Below, in pieces: positions 1 to 7,357 of a stretch of DNA of 18,766 nucleotides. The DNA is taken from contig DBBD01000034.1 of the NCBI GenBank assembly GCA_002292015.1, positions 1 to 18,766 of the forward strand. Reading direction: 5' to 3'. The translations under genes and the position numbers were made by a program. Each line of letters starts with the position of its first letter. The stretch's first letter is position 1. The stretch comes from Firmicutes bacterium UBA993. GTDB taxonomy: Bacteria; Bacillota; Dethiobacteria; DTU022. The notes beneath the pieces are model-generated. The model saw nothing but the letters and a program-made list of their open reading frames with translations, did no database searches and was not told where the DNA came from.

Positions 1-23
1 AGGCAGTCCACCTTGAGCTGCAT
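1..23 (-). CDS. Start of a truncated leftward gene (first 7 codons only)
   Basis: On the minus strand an ATG at 23-21 is preceded, 5 nt upstream, by the Shine-Dalgarno-like GGGGGAG (35-29). It opens a frame reading M-Q-L-K-V-D-C before the window ends. A competing ATG at 28-26 has no spacing to that ribosome site and is less likely. Seven residues cannot identify a family. The start resembles TusA/YedF-type sulfur-carrier proteins, whose N-termini often read like 'VDxRGLxCP', and that would suit the rhodanese gene next door, but this is only a guess from residues and context. Confidence 0.35.
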
Positions 24-231
24 ATCATCTCCCCCTGTTTCGTAGTTTAAATGTCCTTCAAATAACCGCGTTTTTTATGACCCGGAGTGTCGTAATCCTG
101 ACTCAAGTATTAATAATCCGGATAGTGCATTTGTAACTTTCATAATCAATCATAAACATATTAACATATAATCGAAGGTGCGAGAATATTGTATTCATGA
201 ACCTATAAATAATATGTGGAGAGGAATAAAC
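24..231. other. Divergent intergenic region upstream of the rhodanese gene
   Basis: This A+T-rich spacer separates the leftward gene start at the window edge from the rightward rhodanese gene, so it should hold promoters for both. The only recognisable element is a TATAAT at 167-172 on the plus strand, about 60 bp before the rhodanese ATG. It has no good -35 at 16-18 bp, so it is an incomplete promoter match. The rhodanese frame remains open upstream to a GTG at 178, but the ATG at 232 has the proper ribosome site. No terminator or RNA gene was seen. Confidence 0.4.
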
Positions 232-1173
232 ATGAAAAAAGCATTTATTGCTGGAGCTGTAATACTGGCGGCCGTTGTTCTTACACTTGTTACCGGAGTT
301 GGGCCCGGTTCAGAGCTTGCCGCTTCGGGCCACTACATTATCGAGGCCGAAGATGTAGCCAAAATGCTAAAAGGTGACAATGTGGTCTTGGTAGACATGC
401 AGGAATCTGGAGTATATGCCTCCGGGCACATCAACGGTGCTGTCAACATTACCCGTGATGATATAGTTGTTAATACTCCATATCCAAACCTGGTCGCACC
501 CAAGGAGCAGGTTGCAGAGGTTCTGGGAAGTCGCGGCATTGACAATGAAACAGTAGTCATCATTTATGATGCTGATGACAGCAAGAATATGGATGCGGCC
601 AGGCTCTGGTGGACCATGCTTCTCTACGGGCATGAAAACGTAATGGTGGTTAGCGGTGGCTTTGAAGCGCTGAAGCGGGCAGGTCTGTCGGTTTCTTCGG
701 AACCCCCGGCTGTAATAACAAAGGTTTACGAACCGGGCGATGCTGTTTACCCCCTGCTTGCCACCCTGGAGGATGTTGAGGAGCAGGTAATTAATCCTAA
801 GGACAATGTAATTCTTCTGGATACCCGAACTATCGATGAGTTTAACCGGGGCACCATTCCCGGTGCCGTCTTAGTCGATTATCAGGAAAATATATTCGTT
901 GACGGAACATACAGACCGATTCAGCATATTTTGCTTAATTACAAGCAAAAAGGGATTACTGCGGATAAAGAGATTATCATTTTCTGCACGGTTTCGGTTC
1001 GCGGTTCACAAACATTCTTGGCCCTGTATAACGCAGGTTACCGTAATATTAAACTATATGATGGCGCCTGGGCTGAGTATTCAGATGTTGGCTTCATGCC
1101 TCAAGCAGATGACAAGCTGCTTGAAACAGAAGATCCGGCGCCCCAGGCTCCGGTAGCCCCCGGCTGCTCATAA
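232..1173 (+). CDS. Exported tandem-domain rhodanese (thiosulfate/3-mercaptopyruvate-type sulfurtransferase)
   Basis: The 313-residue product starts at ATG 232, 7 nt after GGAGAGG (218-224). It opens with MKKAFIAGAV and a hydrophobic stretch to about residue 22, a signal peptide or N-terminal anchor without a lipobox, so it should act outside the cytoplasm. Two rhodanese domains follow, at about residues 34-155 and 172-290. The first has an aspartate (around D113, 'IYDADDS') where the catalytic cysteine would sit and is probably structural, as in other tandem rhodaneses. The second has an active-site loop CTVSVRGS with the presumed persulfide cysteine C252. The family transfers sulfane sulfur from thiosulfate or mercaptopyruvate to thiophilic acceptors; the substrate here is unknown. 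The tail is proline/alanine-rich and ends in GCS. The gene is separate from the CODH operon downstream, which has its own promoter. Confidence 0.88.
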   Translation: MKKAFIAGAVILAAVVLTLVTGVGPGSELAASGHYIIEAEDVAKMLKGDNVVLVDMQESGVYASGHINGAVNITRDDIVVNTPYPNLVAPKEQVAEVLGSRGIDNETVVIIYDADDSKNMDAARLWWTMLLYGHENVMVVSGGFEALKRAGLSVSSEPPAVITKVYEPGDAVYPLLATLEDVEEQVINPKDNVILLDTRTIDEFNRGTIPGAVLVDYQENIFVDGTYRPIQHILLNYKQKGITADKEIIIFCTVSVRGSQTFLALYNAGYRNIKLYDGAWAEYSDVGFMPQADDKLLETEDPAPQAPVAPGCS

Positions 1174-1359
1174 AGATTGCTTGATAAAATCCTGGAGACG
1201 GTTTTCCACGTCTTCAGGGCTTTCTCTTAACGTTATAGTTGGGGGTACGAAGCAATAGTGTGGGGGTAGTCGTGAAAAGGGGCCTACACCATGCCGGTTT
1301 TGTTTGTTTTTCAAATTAGGAGCAAATGGAAACTTATGATTGTTTAAAAGATGGCGCAC
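1168..1359 (-). pseudogene. Possible gene remnant, unrecognised
   Basis: A 63-codon frame on the minus strand overlaps the last codons of the rhodanese gene tail to tail. Its C-terminal third (TLRESPEDVENRLQDFIKQS) reads like genuine amphipathic helical protein, while the N-terminal part is low quality and has no clear ribosome site. It may be the decayed end of a gene whose upstream part is lost, or chance. I do not recognise a family. Confidence 0.18.
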
Positions 1360-1564
1360 GGCCTTGTGTTTGGCAGGAATCAGAAGGGTTGATCCCGCTT
1401 AGCCCCGGAGGGGAAGCAGCCATTAACGAGCCTGACAGAGGCGACAAAGGATTAAGTGTTTTAATGAGATAGACTATTCATGTAGTCCAGGCAAGTGCAA
1501 AAAGTCCAGATAAAAAATCAAAAACTTTTTCAAGCGTTGGCTCCGCTGCCCCGCTTACTTTTGT
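1174..1564. other. About 390 bp with no convincing gene
   Basis: Between the rhodanese stop and the CODH-operon promoter I see no plus-strand gene with a ribosome site. The only candidate coding matter is the doubtful minus-strand remnant at 1168-1359. A weak AGACG/CGTCT hairpin shortly after the rhodanese stop could be a poor terminator. A segment around 1403-1421 resembles the apical motif of SRP RNA, but the flanking bases do not pair as needed. The stretch may hold regulatory sequence for the operon or debris of lost genes. Confidence 0.4.
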
Positions 1565-1593
1565 TTGACATGTATTTATAGTTAATGTATAAT
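1565..1593 (+). promoter_or_regulatory. Near-perfect sigma-A promoter of the CODH/ACS operon
   Basis: TTGACA (1565-1570) and TATAAT (1588-1593) are both exact consensus hexamers separated by the optimal 17 bp, with TG directly before the -10. Transcription should begin near 1600, leaving a leader of about 75 nt before cooC. This predicts strong, housekeeping-level transcription of the following genes unless a repressor acts here; no clear operator palindrome overlaps it. Confidence 0.85.
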
Positions 1594-1662
1594 CGCCTTG
1601 CGCAAAACGAAAACGGAAAGCGGAAGGTATGCCCATCGATAACTGGTGGGCGCTCCTATGTT

Positions 1663-1670
1663 AAGGGGGA
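1663..1670 (+). promoter_or_regulatory. Ribosome binding site that selects the TTG start of cooC
   Basis: AAGGGGGA lies 6 nt before the TTG at 1676. Upstream in-frame GTG (1646) and ATG (1658) codons lack such a site. Starting at the TTG gives the family-typical N-terminus MKIAISGKGGVGKTT. Confidence 0.75.
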
Positions 1671-1675
1671 TTCTT

Positions 1676-2455
1676 TTGAAAATTGCCATATCTGGTAAGG
1701 GGGGTGTGGGCAAAACTACCGTAGCCGCCGGCCTTGTCTCCCTTTTAGGCACGCGGGGTTACGGTGTTTATGCCATTGATGCTGACCCGGATGCTAGTTT
1801 AGGGGCTGTTTTAGGTTTTTCTGCGGATGAACTGGCGAAGCTCCGTCCGGTGGTGGAGATGGATGAGCTGATTGCGGAACGGGCTGGTGCAGGGGGAGGA
1901 ATATTTTGCCTTAACCCGAAGGTTGATGACCTGATCGATAGATTTTCTTTGCAGCGCGACAATATTCGTTTATTGCAAATGGGTTCTATCAAGCAAGCCG
2001 GCACCTCTTGTTATTGCCGCGAAAATTCTTTTATGTACGCCGTTCTGGGCAATTTGCTCCTAGATCGAAAAGAAATAGTAATTATGGATATGAGTGCCGG
2101 TATCGAACACCTGACCCGCGGCACTTCACGCGGTGTGGACCTGATGATCGTCGTAACCGAACCGACTTCTGTTTCTGTGCGGACAGCCGGCATTGTCAGT
2201 AAGTTGGCGGGAGATCTGGGGATCGGGGTAGTGAAAATTTTAGCAAATAAGGTACGTAGCGCCAGAGATCGCGCTTTTATACTTTCGCACTTTAGTGAAG
2301 AGCAGCTGCTGGCGGTATTGCCTTTTACTGAAGATATTCTGGATAGTGCTAAGGATGGCGAAGGCGGGCTCAAGGGCAATGTATGCCATGTTTTACCGGG
2401 CATCGAAGAATTGACTGCCAGGATTCTGGAAGTGATGCAGCCGGAAGGTAGTTAA
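1676..2455 (+). CDS. cooC: CooC-type nickel-insertion ATPase for CO dehydrogenase / ACS
   Basis: The 259-residue product is a MinD/SIMIBI-class P-loop ATPase. The deviant Walker A motif GKGGVGKTT is at residues 7-15, an IDADPDA switch follows at 34-40, and a Walker-B-like IVIMDMSAG lies near D138. The pair C112-Y-C114 falls at the same residue numbers I recall for the metal-binding CxC of Carboxydothermus CooC1. CooC proteins dimerise, bind nickel at this motif and use ATP to mature the Ni-Fe-S C-cluster of CODH; relatives (AcsF) mature ACS. The start is the TTG chosen by the ribosome site at 1663-1670. It is the first gene of the operon, 26 bp before acsE, and the only maturase in the window, so it may serve both CODHs and ACS. 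Confidence 0.93.
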   Translation: MKIAISGKGGVGKTTVAAGLVSLLGTRGYGVYAIDADPDASLGAVLGFSADELAKLRPVVEMDELIAERAGAGGGIFCLNPKVDDLIDRFSLQRDNIRLLQMGSIKQAGTSCYCRENSFMYAVLGNLLLDRKEIVIMDMSAGIEHLTRGTSRGVDLMIVVTEPTSVSVRTAGIVSKLAGDLGIGVVKILANKVRSARDRAFILSHFSEEQLLAVLPFTEDILDSAKDGEGGLKGNVCHVLPGIEELTARILEVMQPEGS

Positions 2456-2481
2456 AATAATTAATGACGAGGTGGGGAAAA

Positions 2482-3360
2482 ATGTTTTTGATTGGTGAGA
2501 ATATTCAGATTCTCTCCCGTTTGGTGTCGGATGCTATTTCTTCAACTGATCCGCAGCCGCTGCAGACGTTGGCTGCAGATCAGGCTGCAGCAGGAGTACA
2601 TTGGCTGGATTTGAATATCGGGCCGGCGCGTAAAAAACCATCTGAAACAATGGTTTGGCTTGTAGAGGCCATTCAGGAGGTTACCGATCTGCCCCTTAGT
2701 CTTGACACCACTAACCCGGTAGCGATGGAAGCAGGCTTGGCTATCTGTCGTAAGAAACCATTGATTAATTCTGCTGCCGGAACACAGGAGAGCAAGGAGA
2801 AGATGTTGCCTCTGGCTAAGAAGTATAACGCTAATGTGGTCATCTCTGTGCTCAACGACGCCGGCATCCCCAGTGACGCTGCAGCCCGGGCTGAATCGAT
2901 CATGGAAACCATCGATTACGCCAACGGTTTGGGTATTCCCAATGAAGATATTTGGGTCGATCCGATCTTAATGCCGGTGGGTGTGGACCAGCAACAGATA
3001 CTTGAAGTGGTGGAATTTGTCAGAATGCTCCCTGATATTGTCCCTGGAGTAAAATCAACAATTGGCCTCTCCAACCTATCAAATGGTGTGCCTCAACGAC
3101 TGCGCCATATTCTCAACCGTGTTCTGATGGTCGTCCTGGATAACGCCGGGTTGTATTCAGCCATAGTGGACAGTTTTGACAAAGATCTGGTAGACCTCAA
3201 TGCCGGCAAGAAGCCGGAAATCGTTTCCCTGATCCAGCGTGTGATAGACGGTGAAGACCTGAAGTCTGCCGACCTGTCGCCGGAGGAGCGGGACTACTAT
3301 AAGACGGCAAAGGTTATTATGTGCCAGGATATCTATTCTCCATCCTGGCTGGAAGTATAA
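2482..3360 (+). CDS. acsE: 5-methyltetrahydrofolate:corrinoid/iron-sulfur protein methyltransferase
   Basis: AcsE transfers the methyl group of CH3-tetrahydrofolate to the cobalt of the corrinoid/iron-sulfur protein AcsCD. The 292-residue product is a pterin-binding TIM barrel. It has 'LDLNIGP' at 42-48, 'LDTTN' with D75, 'LINS' with N96, 'VDP' with D160 and 'GLSNLS' with N198. These sit at or within one residue of the folate-binding residues I recall for Moorella AcsE. ATG 2482 is chosen over an in-frame ATG at 2464 because GGTGGGG lies just upstream of it. The protein is about 30 residues longer than the roughly 262-residue family type; the extra sequence is near the C-terminus (about 240-275), charged and not recognised. 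The gene is bacterial in type, since archaeal CODH/ACS systems use tetrahydrosarcinapterin and lack AcsE. Confidence 0.93.
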   Translation: MFLIGENIQILSRLVSDAISSTDPQPLQTLAADQAAAGVHWLDLNIGPARKKPSETMVWLVEAIQEVTDLPLSLDTTNPVAMEAGLAICRKKPLINSAAGTQESKEKMLPLAKKYNANVVISVLNDAGIPSDAAARAESIMETIDYANGLGIPNEDIWVDPILMPVGVDQQQILEVVEFVRMLPDIVPGVKSTIGLSNLSNGVPQRLRHILNRVLMVVLDNAGLYSAIVDSFDKDLVDLNAGKKPEIVSLIQRVIDGEDLKSADLSPEERDYYKTAKVIMCQDIYSPSWLEV

Positions 3361-3383
3361 TCTAAGAATTTGGGGGTGGAATA

Positions 3384-4265
3384 ATGCTGGAAAAATTTCT
3401 GGATAAGTACCCAGGCATGATTAGAGAGTTTTCTTTTGGCGCAAATGGGAACCAGGTAATGCTGGGCGGACAAAACGCTCTTCCGTTTCACGACTTTGAA
3501 GGAGCGTCGGGTAAACCTATGTTTGCTCTTGAGATCACTGACAGTAAACCGGCCGATTGGGCGGGTGCACTGCGTGAAATTTATGCCGATGTTGAGGCTT
3601 CGCCTGTGGCCTGGGCGCAAAAGTGCGCTACAGTGTATGGCGCCGATGCGGTTTTTTTGAACTTAGACAGCATGGAAAAAGATCTATCCGCGGCAGAAAT
3701 CGCTTCCGGTGTCAAAGAGGTGGCGGGAGCAATATCGGTGCCGCTGATTGTGCATGGCTTAGGTGATAAGGAAAAGGACGAAGCTGTTCTACCTCAAGTT
3801 GCAGCTGCCTGCAGCGGGCTCGGCTTGCTGATCGGCCCCGTGTTGAAGGAAAACTACCAGGCAATAGCTGAAGCAGCCCTTGAGCATGGCCATTCAATCA
3901 TTGCGCAAGTGCCGATGGATGTTAACCTGGCCAAGGATTTAAATATTAAGTTAGGCAAGTTTTTTCCGCTGGAACGGGTAGTGATCGATTCCCTCACCTC
4001 AGCTCTAGGTTACGGACTGGAATATTCCTATTCCACCACGGAACGGATCCGCCTCTCCGCTGTTGTTCACGATGATAAAACATTGCAGACTCCCCTTATT
4101 GCCAGGGTGGGAAGAGAGGTCTGGAAGACCAAGGAGGCCCTCCAAAATCCCCAGAAAGGTATTTTATGGGAGTCGGTTACGGCATTAAATCTCCTTTTGG
4201 CAGGTGATGATATCATAATCTTACGTCACCCGGAGAGCCTTAAATTAGTAAGGTCACTGTTGTAA
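3384..4265 (+). CDS. acsD: Corrinoid/iron-sulfur protein small subunit
   Basis: AcsD pairs with AcsC to form the corrinoid/iron-sulfur protein that carries methyl from AcsE to the ACS A-cluster. The 293-residue product is a TIM-barrel protein with family signatures VHGLGDKEKD (123-132), MDVNLAKDLN (178-187) and LGYGLEYSYS (208-217). Its length is close to bacterial AcsD and well short of archaeal CdhD (about 400 or more). It starts at ATG 3384 behind a G-rich ribosome site, 23 bp after acsE. The next gene, cdhA, follows after an unusually long 159-bp gap. Confidence 0.92.
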   Translation: MLEKFLDKYPGMIREFSFGANGNQVMLGGQNALPFHDFEGASGKPMFALEITDSKPADWAGALREIYADVEASPVAWAQKCATVYGADAVFLNLDSMEKDLSAAEIASGVKEVAGAISVPLIVHGLGDKEKDEAVLPQVAAACSGLGLLIGPVLKENYQAIAEAALEHGHSIIAQVPMDVNLAKDLNIKLGKFFPLERVVIDSLTSALGYGLEYSYSTTERIRLSAVVHDDKTLQTPLIARVGREVWKTKEALQNPQKGILWESVTALNLLLAGDDIIILRHPESLKLVRSLL

Positions 4266-4315
4266 ATTTAACAGATATTTTTAATGCGTGCCTGGAGAAA
4301 ACATACCAGCGTTCT

Positions 4316-4348
4316 TTGTCATGTATAGTTGCGATAAGCATATGACAA
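4316..4348. promoter_or_regulatory. Inverted repeat in the acsD-cdhA gap: possible operator or RNA hairpin
   Basis: TTGTCAT (4316-4322) and ATGACAA (4342-4348) are perfect inverted copies. As RNA the arms extend to 9 pairs with one G-U pair, around a 15-nt loop. The element sits in the only long gap of the operon, 76 bp before the cdhA start. Half-sites of the TGTCA/TGACA kind recall CRP/FNR/CooA-family operators, but the centre-to-centre spacing is longer than the usual 6-bp-spaced site. No poly-T follows, so it is not a classical terminator. The function is inferred only. Confidence 0.35.
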
Positions 4349-4424
4349 TGCAATGTGTTTGTTTCATGCAGTGATGTTATGCCATGGATCGTCGATTAAT
4401 TAAACAGTAGACGGAGGAAGTTAG

Positions 4425-6731
4425 ATGCGCAAAGGCAAAATGAAAGAAGAAGAAATTAAAAAAACTATTAAAACAGAAGATGGATGGGAGCCTGTGGGTC
4501 CTACCCCTATGCCCTCCTTAACGGACCTGCGTAATTGGGACTTCAGGCTGCTTCAGACTTATGAGCCCTTTTATGCTCCATTCTGCGATCTGTGCTGCCT
4601 GTGTACTTTCGGCAAATGCGACCTCACGGAAGACCGTAAAGGTGCGTGTGGTATTGATATCGCCACCCAACAGGCCAGGTGGATTTTGATCTGCTGCCTG
4701 ATGGGCACGGCCGCCCATGGTGCCCATGGGCGTCACATGATTGATTACCTGATCGAAAAACATGGCGAAGACTTTAAGATTGATCTGGGCAGCCAGGTAA
4801 ATGTGGAGGCACCGATTATCAGGACGGTGCTGGGTTTGAAGCCCGAAACCTTAGGTGATCTGAAAAAAGCCATTGCTTACGTGGAAGATGAGATGATCCA
4901 CTTGGTTTCTGCCACGCACATGGGACAGGAGGGCAATTATAAAGACTTTGAGTCTAAAGCCTTTCATGCCGGCATGCTCGACCATGTCGCCTTGGAAGCG
5001 GCAGATATCGCGCAGATTGTGGGTTTTGGCTACCCTACATCCGTAGCGGACACCCCCTTGGTGGACTTAGGCTGGAGCTCTGTAAACCAAGAAAAACCCA
5101 CAATTGTTGTTGTGGGGCACAACGCGTTAGTGGCCAACAGTATTGTTGACTACCTACGGCAGAACGGGCTTAACGACCAAGTGGAGCTAGCCGGTCTTTG
5201 CTGTACGGCCCTTGATATGACCCGTTATGACAAAGGTGCTAAAGTTATTGGGCCCCTTTCGCGGCAGCGCTTTTTCCTTAAAACCGGTTATGCCGACGTG
5301 ATAGTCACCGACGAGCAGTGCGTTGTGACCGATATTCCTCAGATGGCTAAGGATGCGGGAGCAGCGTTGGTGGCCGTATCGGACAAAATCTGTTATGGCC
5401 TTCCCAACTGCAGCGAAAAAGATGTGGATCAAGTTTTTAAAATGGTTGTGGACGAAGAACAGCAAGTGTTGATACTCGATGCGGATAAAGCGGCGGAGAT
5501 AGCTGTACGGGCGGCTATGGCCTTGGCGCCGAAACGCCGTGAGCTCAAGAAAATCCTGACTAAAGAAGAAGCGACTAAGCTGGCCGCTAAATGCCGTGGT
5601 ACCTGTGAAGCATGCAACCGCGCCTGTGCCAACCTTCTACCGATTAATAATGCTGTTTTTAAGACAGCACAGGGTGATTTTACGGATTTAGGTAAATTGT
5701 TCCTACGTTGTATCGGTTGCGCCAAATGCGAGGAAGCCTGTGTCAACGGAATTCCCATCCTTAAGCTCATGCAGACGGCGGCTGATGGGGATACCTACAA
5801 GATTCGTACCGGCCGCGGGCCGATTCATGATGTGGAAATCAGGAAAGTAGGTTCACCCATTGTCTTAGGTACGATCCCTGGCGTGGTATTGTTTGCCGGT
5901 TGTTCCAACTTTCCGCAGGATATCTACGATGTAGCCTGGCTGGCGGAAGAGCTGGCCCGCCGCAAATATATTGTCTGTCTTTCCGGCTGCTCTGCCATGG
6001 CCGCGGCGATGAGCAAAGACGAGGAAGGTAGAACCATTTACGAGAAGTTTCCGCCCGAGTTTGATGCCGGCTGCATTGTCAATGTTGGGTCCTGCGTCTC
6101 CAATGCTCACGTAGTGGGGGCGGCAATCAAAATTGCCAACATTTTTGCCACCTTGCCCAACCGGGCCAATTTTGAGTTAATCTCCGACTATATATTAAAC
6201 CGTGTTGGTGCCTGCGGTGTGGTTTGGGGCCCTTATTCGCAAAAAGCCTTGGCCATTGGTACAGGTGCCGTACGCTGGGGCATCCCTGTGGTACTCGGCC
6301 CCCATGGTTCGAAATATCGCCGGCTTTTTATGAGCAAAAAGGAGCTGGACGATTGGACAGTTATAAACGGGCGCACCGCGGAATTGGTAGATACCAAGGA
6401 ACCTACGCCCGAACACATGATGGTTGTTACCGAAACCAAGGAGAGGGCGTTGATTACCATTATCAAGCAGTGCTTTAGACGGAACGACACCCCCCCGGGC
6501 CGTGGGATTAAGCTTAACAGCTATATTTCTGCCTATAAGCAGCTGATTGGCACTCTCCCTGACGATCTGCAAAACTTCGTCCGTACGGAGAAAGATATTC
6601 CCATTGTCTACAAGCGCGAAGTAATCAGCTATCTGAAAGAAATAGGCTGGCAGCCGAAGCCGGTCCTTTCCTTGCCGACCATTATCGGCACCTATGATAC
6701 GAAGGTGCCCATCGAAGCCACCATTAAATAG
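4425..6731 (+). CDS. cdhA: Archaeal-type CO dehydrogenase alpha subunit (CODH/ACS complex)
   Basis: The 768-residue product reduces CO2 to CO at a Ni-Fe-S C-cluster for acetyl-CoA synthesis. Presumed C-cluster ligands are H232 (VVGHNA), C260 (GLCCTA), C299 (DEQCVV), C493 (FAGCSN), C522 (LSGCSA) and C557 (VGSCVSN). K607 aligns with the catalytic lysine of bacterial CODH. The N-terminal cysteine set C54, C57, C58, C60, C65 and C75 should hold the B and D clusters. Between C299 and C493 lie two ferredoxin-like motifs (C390, C394, C397, C401 and C429, C432, C435, C439). These extra clusters and the length of nearly 770 residues mark archaeal CdhA rather than bacterial AcsA/CooS (about 640-670). 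It starts at ATG 4425 with GGAGG 7 nt upstream; cdhB follows after 15 bp. Confidence 0.93.
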   Translation: MRKGKMKEEEIKKTIKTEDGWEPVGPTPMPSLTDLRNWDFRLLQTYEPFYAPFCDLCCLCTFGKCDLTEDRKGACGIDIATQQARWILICCLMGTAAHGAHGRHMIDYLIEKHGEDFKIDLGSQVNVEAPIIRTVLGLKPETLGDLKKAIAYVEDEMIHLVSATHMGQEGNYKDFESKAFHAGMLDHVALEAADIAQIVGFGYPTSVADTPLVDLGWSSVNQEKPTIVVVGHNALVANSIVDYLRQNGLNDQVELAGLCCTALDMTRYDKGAKVIGPLSRQRFFLKTGYADVIVTDEQCVVTDIPQMAKDAGAALVAVSDKICYGLPNCSEKDVDQVFKMVVDEEQQVLILDADKAAEIAVRAAMALAPKRRELKKILTKEEATKLAAKCRGTCEACNRACANLLPINNAVFKTAQGDFTDLGKLFLRCIGCAKCEEACVNGIPILKLMQTAADGDTYKIRTGRGPIHDVEIRKVGSPIVLGTIPGVVLFAGCSNFPQDIYDVAWLAEELARRKYIVCLSGCSAMAAAMSKDEEGRTIYEKFPPEFDAGCIVNVGSCVSNAHVVGAAIKIANIFATLPNRANFELISDYILNRVGACGVVWGPYSQKALAIGTGAVRWGIPVVLGPHGSKYRRLFMSKKELDDWTVINGRTAELVDTKEPTPEHMMVVTETKERALITIIKQCFRRNDTPPGRGIKLNSYISAYKQLIGTLPDDLQNFVRTEKDIPIVYKREVISYLKEIGWQPKPVLSLPTIIGTYDTKVPIEATIK

Positions 6732-6732
6732 T

Positions 6733-6740
6733 AGGAGGGG
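6733..6740 (+). promoter_or_regulatory. Ribosome binding site that selects the TTG start of cdhB
   Basis: AGGAGGGG is 6 nt from the TTG at 6747. The nearby ATG at 6742 is only 1 nt away and runs into a stop within a few codons, so TTG must be the start. Confidence 0.75.
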
Positions 6741-6746
6741 TATGAA

Positions 6747-7316
6747 TTGGCAACTGAAATAATGACGCATCCGTATTACAAGGTTAATGTTCTGACCGGT
6801 TCCAAAGGGGCCAGGATTATAACTGAACCGGAGGAGGCAGCAAGAATTATCGATAAGGCGAAAACGCCGCTCTATGTTTTCGGCGCGGAGGTAATTGATA
6901 CGCCTGTAGGCGACAAATTGCTGATCGACTATGCCCTGCAGATCGCCCAATCCCGGGATATCCCCATTTGTGCAACTGCCCACGTCAAGCGGAAGATGCT
7001 TGAGCTCCAGGTAACCCCAGATTCGGTTTACGATATCATTGAGATCGTCCATTTTTTGAAAGACAAGGATTGGACCGGTGTCCGGGGCCAGGGGCAGCAC
7101 GACTTGGTGCTCTTTACCGGCGTACGGTGCGACCTGGCAGAGCGGGGGCTGGCGACTCTGAAACATTTCGCGCCACACCTGAAAACTTTTGCCATTTGTC
7201 GGCGCAGCCACCCTAATGCCGACTATGCCGTGCCCATTATTGCCAAAGGGGGAAAATGGCAGGAGTATTTAGCAGCGCTGGTAAAGACTCTTGGTACCGT
7301 TACGCCTGCCGCGTAG
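6747..7316 (+). CDS. cdhB: CODH/ACS complex epsilon subunit, archaeal type
   Basis: The 189-residue product matches CdhB, the small epsilon subunit that binds CdhA in the archaeal alpha2-epsilon2 CODH. It begins with a region typical of the family, including 'ARIITEPEEAARIIDKAK' and 'PLYVFGAEV' (about 25-50). Further on are 'PICATAHVKRKML' and 'HDLVLFTGVRCDLAERGL', consistent with the Rossmann-like DHS/epsilon fold. Its biochemical role is not settled; electron transfer or stabilisation of the alpha subunit has been suggested. Bacterial CODH/ACS normally has no such subunit, so its presence directly after cdhA is strong evidence that the alpha subunit is of the archaeal kind. It starts at TTG 6747, 15 bp behind cdhA. 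Confidence 0.9.
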   Translation: MATEIMTHPYYKVNVLTGSKGARIITEPEEAARIIDKAKTPLYVFGAEVIDTPVGDKLLIDYALQIAQSRDIPICATAHVKRKMLELQVTPDSVYDIIEIVHFLKDKDWTGVRGQGQHDLVLFTGVRCDLAERGLATLKHFAPHLKTFAICRRSHPNADYAVPIIAKGGKWQEYLAALVKTLGTVTPAA

Positions 7317-7357
7317 GTCATTAGTTACCAGATCTTTATTTTTAAGGAGGAAAAGTT

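Noticed and set aside
1380..1445. SRP RNA-like apical motif (CCCCGGAGGGGAAGCAGCC)
   Set aside because: The GGAG loop and AGCAGC side resemble SRP helix 8, but the 5' arm lacks the matching bulge and the flanking sequence does not pair into the expected long stem.
1499..1530. AAAAAGT/ACTTTTT dyad as a terminator
   Set aside because: The arms are short and all A/T, with an 18-nt or longer loop and no G/C stem; it is not convincing.
1174..1645. Cobalamin, THF or other riboswitch upstream of cooC
   Set aside because: No recognisable conserved box of these riboswitches was found, and most of the region lies upstream of the mapped promoter, outside the predicted leader.
4425..6731. Reading this gene as an ordinary bacterial AcsA/CooS
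   Set aside because: Length, the two inserted ferredoxin motifs and the adjacent epsilon subunit all fit archaeal CdhA instead.
6195..7211. 338-codon minus-strand frame opposite cdhA/cdhB
   Set aside because: It lies wholly antisense to two well-identified genes, spans their junction, and its translation resembles no family; it is a codon-bias shadow.
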